Below, piece by piece: positions 6,892 to 13,787 of a DNA stretch of 15,153 nt. A program made the position numbers and the translations under genes. The stretch is from an uncultured Oscillospiraceae bacterium (GTDB lineage Bacteria; Bacillota; Clostridia; Oscillospirales; Oscillospiraceae): assembly GCA_934668605.1 (NCBI GenBank), contig CAKUNY010000037.1:1-15153 (forward strand), written 5' to 3'. Every line of letters begins with the position of its first letter. The first letter of the stretch is position 1. Below the pieces are notes generated by a model, which was not told the origin of the DNA, did no database searches, and saw nothing but the letters and a program-made list of their open reading frames with translations.

Positions 6892-6900
6892 TGATATAAT
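6892..6900 (+). promoter_or_regulatory. Extended -10 promoter of argS
   Basis: TGATATAAT (6892-6900) is an extended -10 element. No good -35 is seen, as is usual for this class. Transcription would begin near 6907, which argues against the in-frame ATG at 6903 and supports 6936. Confidence 0.6.
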
Positions 6901-6935
6901 CTATGAGCAATTGCCAATACGAAAGGTGTATGAAT

Positions 6936-8693
6936 ATGAACGTTCTGATCGATTTGATCTCCCGGGAAGTCTCCGGCGCATTCGAAAAGGCGGGCTTCGA
7001 CCCTGCCTACGGCAAGGTCACGCTGTCGAACCGCCCCGACCTCTGCGAGTATCAGTGCAACGGCGCGCTGCCCGCGGCCAAGGTCTATCACAAGGCGCCC
7101 ATCCAGATCGCGAGCGCGGTCAAGGAGCAGTTAGAGGGCGCTTCGATGTTTGAAAGCGTCGAGGCGGTGAACCCCGGCTTTCTGAATTTCAAGCTGTCAA
7201 ACGAATTTCTCGCGCAGTATATTAGCGAGATGAATCTGGCCGAGCACTTTGGCGTCCAGCCGGAGGAGCATCCTAAGACCATCGTCGTCGACTACGGCGG
7301 ACCCAATGTTGCAAAGCCGCTTCACGTCGGGCACCTGCGAAGCGCCATCATCGGAGAGTCCATCAAGCGCATCTACCGGTTCTTCGGCAACCACGTCATC
7401 GGCGACATTCACCTCGGCGACTGGGGCTTGCAGATGGGCTTGATCATCGCGCAGGTGCAGTCGGAGCACCCCGAGCTCTGCTACTTTGACCCCAATTTCG
7501 CGGGCGAATATCCCGAGGAAGCGCCGTTTACGATCTCGGAGCTCGAAAAAATCTACCCCGCGGCAAGCGCCCGGTCGAAGGTCGACGCGGAATTTGCCGA
7601 GAAGGCGCACAACGCGACGTATTTACTCCAGCAAGGCGAGCGCGGCTACCGCGCCATGTGGCAGCAGATCATGCGCGTGTCGGTCGAAGATCTCAAGAAG
7701 AACTACGCCAATCTCAACGTCAGCTTCGACGTGTGGCTGGGAGAATCGGACGCGCAGGCGTACATTCCCACGATGCTGAAAATCGTGGAAGACAAGCATC
7801 TGGCTGTGGAATCCGACGGCGCGCTCGTCGTTCCCGTGCAGGAGGAAACGGACACGAAGGAAATGCCGCCGTGCATCCTCTTAAAGTCCGACGGCGCGAC
7901 GCTCTACGCCACGACCGACCTTGCCACCATCGTCCAGCGCGAGCAGGATTTCCACCCCGGAAAAATCCTCTATCTCACCGACAAGCGCCAGAGCCTCCAC
8001 TTTGAGCAGGTCTTCCGCGTGGCAAGAAAAGCGGCGCTCGTTCCCCCGGAAACGGAGCTTGCGCACATCGGCTTCGGCACGATGAACGGCAAGGACGGCA
8101 AGCCCTTCAAGACGCGCGAGGGCGGCGTGATGCGGCTGGAGGTTCTGATTCGCGAGATCACCGACTATGTGACCGACAAGATCAAGGAAAACCAGACCGT
8201 ATCCGACGAGGAGCTTTCCGAGACGGCGAAGAAGATCGCGATGGCCGCGCTCAAATATGGCGACCTTTCGAACCTCGCCACAAAGGACTACGTCTTCGAC
8301 CTCGACAGGTTTTCTTCTTTTGAAGGAAACACTGGCCCCTACATTTTATATACTATCGTGCGCATCAAGTCGATTCTGGCTAAATACGACGGCAATGCAG
8401 CGGACTGCAAGCTCCTCCCGCCCGAAAGCCGCCAGCAGAAAGACCTCATGCTTGTCCTCTCCCGCCTTTCTGACAGCTTGACCTCGAGCTATAAGAATTC
8501 CGCGCCGAACGAGATCTGCGCGTATATCTATGAGCTCGCGGGCGCAGCCAACAAGTTCTACCACGACGTGAAGATCATCTCTGAGCCCGACGAGCAGAAA
8601 AAAGCCAGCTACGTCGCGCTGATGAATCTCACCCGCCGCGTGCTCGAAGCGTGCATCGACCTTCTCGGCTTCAGCGCGCCCGAGAAAATGTAA
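6936..8693 (+). CDS. argS: Arginyl-tRNA synthetase
   Basis: A 585-residue class I synthetase that charges tRNA-Arg with ATP and arginine in the cytoplasm. The N-terminal add-on domain is followed by the HIGH motif as HVGH (about residues 130-133, in PNVAKPLHVGHLRSA). The second signature region reads MNGKDGKPFKTREGGVM, in place of a canonical KMSKS, as in this ArgRS group. The catalytic core includes DIHLGDWGLQMG, and the C-terminus is a DALR anticodon-binding domain (from about SRLSDSLTSSYKN). Length is normal. Start 6936 is chosen because AAGGTG lies 7 bases upstream; ATG 6930 is too close to it and ATG 6903 lies at the predicted transcript start. Confidence 0.95.
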   Translation: MNVLIDLISREVSGAFEKAGFDPAYGKVTLSNRPDLCEYQCNGALPAAKVYHKAPIQIASAVKEQLEGASMFESVEAVNPGFLNFKLSNEFLAQYISEMNLAEHFGVQPEEHPKTIVVDYGGPNVAKPLHVGHLRSAIIGESIKRIYRFFGNHVIGDIHLGDWGLQMGLIIAQVQSEHPELCYFDPNFAGEYPEEAPFTISELEKIYPAASARSKVDAEFAEKAHNATYLLQQGERGYRAMWQQIMRVSVEDLKKNYANLNVSFDVWLGESDAQAYIPTMLKIVEDKHLAVESDGALVVPVQEETDTKEMPPCILLKSDGATLYATTDLATIVQREQDFHPGKILYLTDKRQSLHFEQVFRVARKAALVPPETELAHIGFGTMNGKDGKPFKTREGGVMRLEVLIREITDYVTDKIKENQTVSDEELSETAKKIAMAALKYGDLSNLATKDYVFDLDRFSSFEGNTGPYILYTIVRIKSILAKYDGNAADCKLLPPESRQQKDLMLVLSRLSDSLTSSYKNSAPNEICAYIYELAGAANKFYHDVKIISEPDEQKKASYVALMNLTRRVLEACIDLLGFSAPEKM

Positions 8694-8754
8694 GGCATTT
8701 TCCGATCGTAAATCCCGAAACGCTCCGTCCGGGCAGACAGCTTCCTTCTCGGTT

Positions 8755-8860
8755 CGTAGGGGTCGATGCCCACATCGACCCGGCAAACAAACCCGATTTT
8801 ACGGAAATCCGCGGCGAATTCGACGGTTCCCACGGGGCGATGTGGGCATCGCCCCCTACG
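8755..8860 (+). repeat. Double-hairpin repeat, copy C
   Basis: A 106-bp element bounded by CGTAGGGG and CCCCTACG, with left hairpin GTCGAT/ATCGAC and right hairpin GGCGAT/ATCGCC. The core is in the same direction as A and D (GGCGAATTCGACGGTTCCC). It lies in the 3' untranslated region of argS, before the terminator at 8901. It lacks the 40-bp flank seen on B and D. Confidence 0.9.
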
Positions 8861-8900
8861 CATATGACAAGCAGTCCCTTTATAACGCAAATACGGCAAA

Positions 8901-8935
8901 AGCCCTCCGGCGCTATGCGCCGGAGGGCTTTGTGT
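8901..8935. terminator. Shared bidirectional terminator of argS and the secreted-protein gene
   Basis: A 13-bp perfect stem, AGCCCTCCGGCGC (8901-8913) with GCGCCGGAGGGCT (8917-8929), has a 3-base loop. The plus tail is TTGTGTTT; the minus tail is TTTTG. It sits between convergent genes. Confidence 0.8.
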
Positions 8936-8963
8936 TTCGTTGGAAAATCAGATCGCGCCGGAT

Positions 8964-10943
8964 TTAATTGGTGCTAACGTAGACGTTCACTGCGGTGCAC
9001 TCGCCAAAGACAGCACGATTGTCACCATTCAAACCTTCGGTTTTCAGACCGTTCATTGCGCCAATATAGGGTGTCAGCATCTCAGCCTGGAACGCGCTGT
9101 AGTCCAGCACCTGATCCATGCTGCCCTTGTATTCCTGGGCGCCAACCAACACGTCGTTAACGTAGAAGTTCACGGTGATCGGGTCAACGATGACGTACTC
9201 GACGTAGATTTCTTCCTCGCCGGTTCTCACGACATCCAGCAGGTTTTTGCCGAACTTGTCCGTATCGATATAGAACGTGTCGTCACCCACCTTGATCTCA
9301 ACCTGCCAGAATTCCTGACTGGACAAATCCCATTCGTTCGCCATGACATACTCGCCCTTCGCGCTGTCATACTTCAGCGCCGGGCAGGCGTTCCACTGCG
9401 GGTACTTGTGCATCAGACGAATCGACGCATCCGTAACAGGCGAATTGTCGCTTGCCATCTTGACAGTTACGTGGATGCGGTTGCGCAGGTTCACACCATA
9501 CGTCAGTTCACCCGTGACCGGCTCCTGCGTTCCCTTCGTAGCCGTTGCTTTGAAGTTCAGTGTCGTGTAGTTGCCGATGATCTTTGTCACGCGGTACCAG
9601 ATGGTCTTGGTGCCGTCGGCGGCGGTGTCGGAAGCGATCTGCTTGAACGCGCCGTTCAGCGTCGGGGTGATGGTGATGGTCGCGGCGGTGTTGGCCTTGG
9701 CCGTAACCTTGAGCTCATCGCCGAGGAAAAGCAGAGCGCCTTCTTTTCTGTTCGAAGTAACCTTGACCTCGGTCAGCGCTTCTTCCCACTGAGCGGTGTA
9801 GGTCACGTTGCCGGTAACAGTTTCCGCAACTTCGGGCTCCCAGCCGAGGAAGACATAGCCTTCGCGGGTGGGCGTGCCGTCGAATGCGGGCGTTGCATCG
9901 CCGTCCTTGACGGTGTAGACCTGATCAGTAAATGCTGCGCCGTCCACGCCATCGGTGTAGGTGACCGTGTAGGTGGTTGCAGCAGGCTCGCCCTCAGTAA
10001 TCCACAGGCTAACATAGCAGCTATTGCCCTTGCTGGGAATGTGATTATTCGGTGCAAACGTCCATTTCGCACCGTTCCAGAACCACTTGATCACAAAATC
10101 TGTGTCGCTTCCGGATTGCAGCACATGCGCACCGCACTCTTCGGCATAGTTATCGTTATAGAGCTTGAGCCATGCGTTGACGTGAATCGTCATTTCGCAC
10201 ATCCACGGCCACTTGCTCTTCGGCGCATTCGAAACGCTGCCGTCGTTTTCCTTCACTTCGCTGAGCGAATAGCCGTTCTCAGCATCGTCAAAGGAAGTCC
10301 AGAATGCAGAGTGGTTATACCAGTCTTTGCCGCCGCATTCCAGCATGACCACACCATAGTCGGCGCTCCAAAGATCATCAAAGTCGTGGTTATCCTCGCT
10401 CGGCTGTGCGGGCTTGGTGGAGGGGTCAACCTCAACATCGTCTTCCTTGACATTGACCGTAAAGGTTGCGGTTTCGCCGTACCATGCGCCGGTTTTGAAG
10501 CCAAAATAATACGTCAGTGTAACCGTAACGGAGCCCGCTTTGACAGCAGTGTAGTTGAACTGCAATGCAGTCGCACCGTTATACTGTGTGCCATTCCAGC
10601 CGTTCAGCGTGAACGAGAAGTTATCAATGATGCCCTCTTTGGAAACCTTCACGCTGCCCGTTTGCGGAATTCCCCAAGCCACAGGGTTCATCACGACCGA
10701 AGAGTTTCCGAGAATGGGAAGGCGCTGATAAGAGCCTTTCTCGCCAACGACTTTTGCTGCGGTGTCATACGCGGGAGCAAGGCCAGGGGAATAGCTGCTG
10801 GGCGTACCAAACTGAATTGTAACGCCATTTCTGCCGTTGCCCAGCGTCACGTCGCTGCTTGCCGCGGACGCCATGACTGTCATCATGCCGAACGCCATGA
10901 CCAGCGCCAGCAGCAGGGACAAAAGCTTCATACTCTTTTTCAT
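8964..10943 (-). CDS. Secreted multidomain protein with InlB-type (Listeria-Bacteroides) repeat
   Basis: A 659-residue exported protein. Residues 1-27 are a clear signal peptide (KK, long hydrophobic core, ASA|A site). Residues 30-167 form an Ig-like beta-rich domain of unknown family; 171-187 is a Pro/acid linker; 188-318 is a Trp- and Cys-rich domain (Cys203, 249, 270, 309) that I do not recognise; 325-386 is an InlB/Flg_new repeat ending GYVFLGWEPEVAETVTGNVTYTAQW; 390-487 is another beta-rich domain; 488-659 is beta-rich with Cys520 and Cys649. No LPxTG, SLH or membrane anchor is seen, so it may be released or held by partners. AAGGAGA (10961-10955) lies 11 bases before the chosen ATG. It is a single-gene unit behind a strong promoter and a structured leader. 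Binding or adhesion is only a guess. Confidence 0.85.
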   Translation of the reverse strand: MKKSMKLLSLLLALVMAFGMMTVMASAASSDVTLGNGRNGVTIQFGTPSSYSPGLAPAYDTAAKVVGEKGSYQRLPILGNSSVVMNPVAWGIPQTGSVKVSKEGIIDNFSFTLNGWNGTQYNGATALQFNYTAVKAGSVTVTLTYYFGFKTGAWYGETATFTVNVKEDDVEVDPSTKPAQPSEDNHDFDDLWSADYGVVMLECGGKDWYNHSAFWTSFDDAENGYSLSEVKENDGSVSNAPKSKWPWMCEMTIHVNAWLKLYNDNYAEECGAHVLQSGSDTDFVIKWFWNGAKWTFAPNNHIPSKGNSCYVSLWITEGEPAATTYTVTYTDGVDGAAFTDQVYTVKDGDATPAFDGTPTREGYVFLGWEPEVAETVTGNVTYTAQWEEALTEVKVTSNRKEGALLFLGDELKVTAKANTAATITITPTLNGAFKQIASDTAADGTKTIWYRVTKIIGNYTTLNFKATATKGTQEPVTGELTYGVNLRNRIHVTVKMASDNSPVTDASIRLMHKYPQWNACPALKYDSAKGEYVMANEWDLSSQEFWQVEIKVGDDTFYIDTDKFGKNLLDVVRTGEEEIYVEYVIVDPITVNFYVNDVLVGAQEYKGSMDQVLDYSAFQAEMLTPYIGAMNGLKTEGLNGDNRAVFGECTAVNVYVSTN

Positions 10944-10974
10944 ACTTTTTACAATCTCCTTTTCCTGAATTTCC

Positions 10975-11116
10975 GCCGCTTCCCGCGCGTCAGATTCCCA
11001 AAGACTTATTGTTTTTCACGGGTGAAAAACATAGAACCGCATGCGGTTCTGCGCCGCCGGAAATGGGGCACACGGGAAGCGGCAGGGCGCAGTCTGAAAC
11101 GTTTCCACTTCCAGAC
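10975..11116 (-). promoter_or_regulatory. Structured 5' leader RNA of the secreted-protein gene
   Basis: Read 5' to 3' on the minus strand: an 8-bp hairpin (11116-11092); strand b' GGCGCAG/CTGCGCC, pairing 11092-11086 with 11055-11049; strand a' pairing 11083-11073 with 10985-10975 over 11 uninterrupted base pairs (GCCGCTTCCCG); a perfect 18-bp palindrome at 11050-11033 (AGAACCGCATGCGGTTCT); and a hairpin at 11030-11011 with 9-base arms. Pairs a and b cross each other, so they form a pseudoknot or two exclusive states. The last paired strand ends about 14 bases before the ribosome site. It matches no riboswitch class I know. The pairings are visible in the sequence; their function is inferred. 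Confidence 0.5.
11096..11105. promoter_or_regulatory. GAAACGTTTC palindrome, possible LacI/CcpA-type operator
   Basis: A perfect 10-bp palindrome centred on CG lies about 25-35 bases after the predicted transcript start of the secreted-protein gene. Its context, TGGAAACGTTTCAG, resembles a cre-like or other LacI-family site. It also forms the top of an RNA hairpin, so it may not be a protein site. Confidence 0.3.
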
Positions 11117-11136
11117 AGTCCCTTTGTCCAGCCATT

Positions 11137-11165
11137 ATTATAGAACACGCCTTTGCCGATTTCAA
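11137..11165 (-). promoter_or_regulatory. Sigma-A promoter of the secreted-protein gene
   Basis: On the minus strand TTGAAA (11165-11160), a 17-bp spacer and TATAAT (11142-11137) are near consensus. The start is expected near 11130, giving a leader of about 187 bases. Confidence 0.75.
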
Positions 11166-11281
11166 TACTATTTTTGCGTTTTCCCGAAAAAATTCTGTAT
11201 CTTTTGCCCAACGCGGAGAACCTTCCCTGTTTTTTCCGTCCCCCGGCGTTTCTTCCTTTCCCGCGCCTGCCGCCTGCGCAC

Positions 11282-11310
11282 TTGCATTGCCCGCCCGCGT
11301 GTGGTATACT
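11282..11310 (+). promoter_or_regulatory. Promoter of the SDR gene
   Basis: TTGCAT (11282-11287), a 17-bp spacer, then TGG and TATACT (11305-11310): a good sigma-A match with an extended -10 TG. The leader would be about 55 bases. Confidence 0.7.
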
Positions 11311-11371
11311 GAATCAATAGCCGAAAAACCGGCGCTTTTTCAGATGCAATCTTCCGAAAGGAGTTCTTTTT

Positions 11372-12142
11372 ATGAAAAAAATCGCCATCATCACCGGCGC
11401 GTCCAGCGGCATGGGCAAGGTCTTTGCCGAGACGATCAACACCTACGACACCTTCGACGAGGTCTGGGTCATTGCCCGCCGCCTCGACCGGCTCGAGAGC
11501 CTGCAGGAGACTGTCCCCTTCCCCGTCCGGCCGATCGCGCTCGATCTGACCGACCGGAAAAGCTTTGTCCACTATGAAGAGCTGCTCGAAAACGCGCAGG
11601 CAAACGTCTCGCTTCTCGTCAATTGCAGCGGCTACGGCAAATTTCAGGCCGCCTGCGAGACGCCCCTTGCGCAGAATCTCAACATGGTCGACCTCAACTG
11701 CGAGGCGCTCATGGCCATGTGCCAGCTGACGATCCCCTACATGCACGCGGGCGCGCAGATCATCAACATCGCCTCCGTCGCCGCCTGCCAGCCCGTGCCC
11801 TACATCGGCGTGTACGCGGCCAGCAAGGCCTTCGTCCTGAGCTACAGCCGGAGCCTCAACCGTGAGCTCGACGACAAGGACATTTCCGTCATGGCCGTCT
11901 GTCCGTTCTGGACGAAGACGGAGTTCTTTGACCACGCGGTCGTGAACGAGGAAAAGCCCGTCGTCAAGAAATACGCCGCCATGTACGAGCCGCAGCAGAT
12001 CGTGGCCAGAGCCTGGCGCGACGCAAAGCGCGGCAAGGACGTGAGCAAATACGGCTTCGTCGCAAGGCTCCAGATGGCGCTCGTGAAGCTCCTGCCGCAC
12101 GGCCTCATCATGGACATCTGGCTTTCGCAGCAGAAATTATGA
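11372..12142 (+). CDS. Short-chain dehydrogenase/reductase (SDR), classical type
   Basis: A 256-residue NAD(P)-dependent oxidoreductase. The Rossmann cofactor motif TGASSGMG is at 8-15; RR (36-37) after the second strand suggests a preference for NADPH (inference). The NNAG motif reads NCSG (84-87). Catalytic Ser135 sits in NIASVAA, and Tyr148 and Lys152 in VYAASK. The C-terminus (about 230-256) is amphipathic or hydrophobic and may touch the membrane. The substrate cannot be told. AAAGGAG lies 10 bases before the ATG. It has its own promoter and a terminator at 12150, so it appears monocistronic. A long antisense frame across it is a codon-use shadow. Confidence 0.9.
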   Translation: MKKIAIITGASSGMGKVFAETINTYDTFDEVWVIARRLDRLESLQETVPFPVRPIALDLTDRKSFVHYEELLENAQANVSLLVNCSGYGKFQAACETPLAQNLNMVDLNCEALMAMCQLTIPYMHAGAQIINIASVAACQPVPYIGVYAASKAFVLSYSRSLNRELDDKDISVMAVCPFWTKTEFFDHAVVNEEKPVVKKYAAMYEPQQIVARAWRDAKRGKDVSKYGFVARLQMALVKLLPHGLIMDIWLSQQKL

Positions 12143-12149
12143 TTCCGCC

Positions 12150-12180
12150 AGCCCCGCCAATCCGGCGGGGCTTCCGCTTT
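12150..12180 (+). terminator. Terminator of the SDR gene
   Basis: AGCCCCGCC (12150-12158) pairs with GGCGGGGCT (12164-12172) around loop AATCC, followed by TCCGCTTTATT. The stem is strong and the U tail imperfect. Confidence 0.65.
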
Positions 12181-12283
12181 ATTGTAAACTTTCTTTGAAC
12201 GGGAAATTAAGGCTGTCTTTTTGCGCGCGGTTGGAGTATACTAGAGCACGGTGTGAATTTGTTTCCAATCGAGGTCTTTTCCC

Positions 12284-13123
12284 ATGGTCTATGTTTTGTT
12301 CGCTCTGAGCGCCGTTTTTTCCGCCGGATGCAGCGCACTGTACGGCTGGTACGAAAGCTGGTCGGTTCTGTGGAAGCTGCCGCTGCTGTGTGTGGGGTGC
12401 TTTGTGGCGATGGTGCTTCTGTTTTTGTTGGTGCTGGTGGTCTCGTGTCTGTTTGTGGACCCCAAAAAGCCGCTAGAAACGCCGAGCCCGTATTTCAGGT
12501 TCCTGCTCAACCAGTTCTCCCGGCTGGCGTTTGATCTGGGCAGCGTGCGGGTGCACGTGGCGGGGCTGGAGCGTGTGCCGCGCGAGGGGCGGTTCCTGCT
12601 GGTGTCCAATCATCTTTTCGCATTTGACCCGATCGTGTTCTATTACGCAATGCCGTGGGCGGAGCTGGCGTTCGTCTCGAAGACGGAGAATTTCTCGATC
12701 CCGATCGTCGCGCAGGTGATGCGGAAGGTTCTGTGCCTGCCGTTAGACCGCAACAACGACCGCGAAGCGCTCAAAGCGATTTTGAAGGCGATTCAGTTTT
12801 TGAAGGAGGACAAAGCCTCCATCGCCGTCTTCCCCGAGGGCGGCACGAGTAAGACGGGGCTTTTTCAGCCGTTCCGAAACGGCGCGTTCAAAATCGCGCA
12901 GAAGGCGGGCGTTCCGATCGTGATCTGCGCGCTGACAAACACGAAGGCGATCGTCAAGAACATGTTCCGCCGGAAGACCGACGTGTACCTCGACGTTCTG
13001 GATGTCGTTCCGGCAAGCGAGGTCGCCGCCCACAAAACAACGGCCGAGATTGGCGAGCATGTCCACAAAATTCTCTCCGAAGGTCTGGCAAAGCGCGGCG
13101 TCGCCACGGCGCAGCCGTCTTAA
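12284..13123 (+). CDS. PlsC-type lysophospholipid (1-acylglycerol-3-phosphate) acyltransferase
   Basis: A 279-residue membrane-bound acyltransferase of the PlsC/LPLAT family, which acylates lysophosphatidic acid or a related lysolipid. Residues 1-58 hold one or two hydrophobic segments, longer than in minimal PlsC. The catalytic HxxxxD is H110-D115 in SNHLFAFDP, and the substrate motif FPEGGTSK is at 183-190. A later motif, GVPIVICALTNT, is at 209-220. GAGGT lies about 10 bases before the ATG. A TATACT at 12237-12242 with a weak -35 is its likely promoter. The symbol plsC is plausible, but the true acceptor is uncertain, so none is given. Confidence 0.88.
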   Translation: MVYVLFALSAVFSAGCSALYGWYESWSVLWKLPLLCVGCFVAMVLLFLLVLVVSCLFVDPKKPLETPSPYFRFLLNQFSRLAFDLGSVRVHVAGLERVPREGRFLLVSNHLFAFDPIVFYYAMPWAELAFVSKTENFSIPIVAQVMRKVLCLPLDRNNDREALKAILKAIQFLKEDKASIAVFPEGGTSKTGLFQPFRNGAFKIAQKAGVPIVICALTNTKAIVKNMFRRKTDVYLDVLDVVPASEVAAHKTTAEIGEHVHKILSEGLAKRGVATAQPS

Positions 13124-13139
13124 CGTATTAAAAAGCCGA

Positions 13140-13170
13140 AGCAGCACCCGAACCCGGGTGCTGCTTTTTG
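13140..13170 (+). terminator. Terminator of the PlsC-type gene
   Basis: AGCAGCACCCG (13140-13150) pairs with CGGGTGCTGCT (13155-13165) around loop AACC, followed by TTTTG. It lies 17 bases after the stop codon. Confidence 0.85.
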
Positions 13171-13180
13171 CACAAACTTT

Positions 13181-13328
13181 CATCCGCCCCTACGGTTCTT
13201 CGGGAACCTTCCGGGAAGTTCGTAGGGGTCGATGCCCACATCGACCCGGCGGAACGCATCCGTCTTTCCGGAAATCCCCAGCGAATTCGATGGTACCCAA
13301 CGGGGCGATGTGGGCATCGCCCCCTACG
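13181..13328 (+). repeat. Double-hairpin repeat, copy D, with 5' flank
   Basis: The core element is at 13221-13328, with the same terminal hairpins as B and C and a core in the same direction as A and C. The flank 13181-13220 matches the copy B flank (CATCCGCCC, then CTTCCGGGA) and holds two small hairpins, GGTTC/GAACC and CTTCC/GGAAG. CCCCTACG (13187-13194) pairs with CGTAGGGG (13221-13228). It fills most of the gap between two convergent transcription units and lies past the plsC-type terminator. Confidence 0.9.
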
Positions 13329-13380
13329 CAAGGGAGGAAAATTCGATGGATACAATCGCCCATACGCATAGATGCAGAGC

Positions 13381-13764
13381 CTACGGCGCGATTCGATTGC
13401 CGTCCTTGTCAAAGGTCTTCTTTAACGCGCGCTCGGTCGGGAGAATCGCGCAGAGCATCACGGGAAGCTGCACCGCGCAGACAATGCCGCCCAGCGTTCC
13501 GACCGTGTCCGCGTCCTTCCCGAGCCCCGGCAGCATCGCTGCCACGGTCAAAACGAGCAGCCAAAGCCCCATTTTGTACCACAGCCTTCCGAAATACCGG
13601 TGCGCAAACTGCCATGTGTCGGGATTTTTCATCGAGCGCGCCGTGCGGTATCCGAAGAGCATGTTGATGCTTCCCGGCGCGCGTCTGGCAAAATACCTTC
13701 CGAGAAAAACCATGCTCAAAGGGATGATCAAATCCATCGCCAGCATGAAAAACCAAAAGCCCAT
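13381..13764 (-). CDS. SdpI/YhfL-family membrane protein
   Basis: A 127-residue membrane protein with about three hydrophobic helices (3-24, 64-80, 90-109). The family signature GYRTARSMKNPDTWQFAHRY is at 38-57, with FGR next. SdpI itself is the immunity protein against the SdpC toxin in Bacillus; most family members are uncharacterised and no toxin gene is seen here. The ATG at 13764 has AAAGGAGA 8 bases upstream. It lies 23 bp after the acyltransferase-3 stop and is probably co-transcribed. Longer in-frame extensions run antisense through the neighbour and are rejected. No clear own terminator is seen before repeat copy D. Confidence 0.85.
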   Translation of the reverse strand: MGFWFFMLAMDLIIPLSMVFLGRYFARRAPGSINMLFGYRTARSMKNPDTWQFAHRYFGRLWYKMGLWLLVLTVAAMLPGLGKDADTVGTLGGIVCAVQLPVMLCAILPTERALKKTFDKDGNRIAP

Positions 13765-13787
13765 CGCAAAATCTCCTTTCTGTGCGG

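Noticed and set aside
6903-6935. Earlier argS starts at 6903 and 6930
   Set aside because: 6903 lies at the predicted transcript start from the extended -10, and 6930 is one base from the ribosome site; 6936 has correct spacing.
8940-11312. A 790-residue open frame on the plus strand opposite the secreted-protein gene
   Set aside because: It is a codon-use shadow: it lacks any recognisable domain and runs through the terminator, promoter and leader of the real gene, which has a signal peptide, ribosome site and InlB repeat on the minus strand.
11168-12100. A 310-residue minus-strand frame opposite the SDR gene
   Set aside because: The plus strand encodes an unmistakable SDR with all catalytic motifs; the antisense frame has low-complexity His/Asp/Gly-rich shadow composition and no supported start.
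1869-13328. Reading the hairpin repeats as a CRISPR array
   Set aside because: The copies are kilobases apart, are about 107 bp long, have no regular short spacers and have no cas genes nearby.
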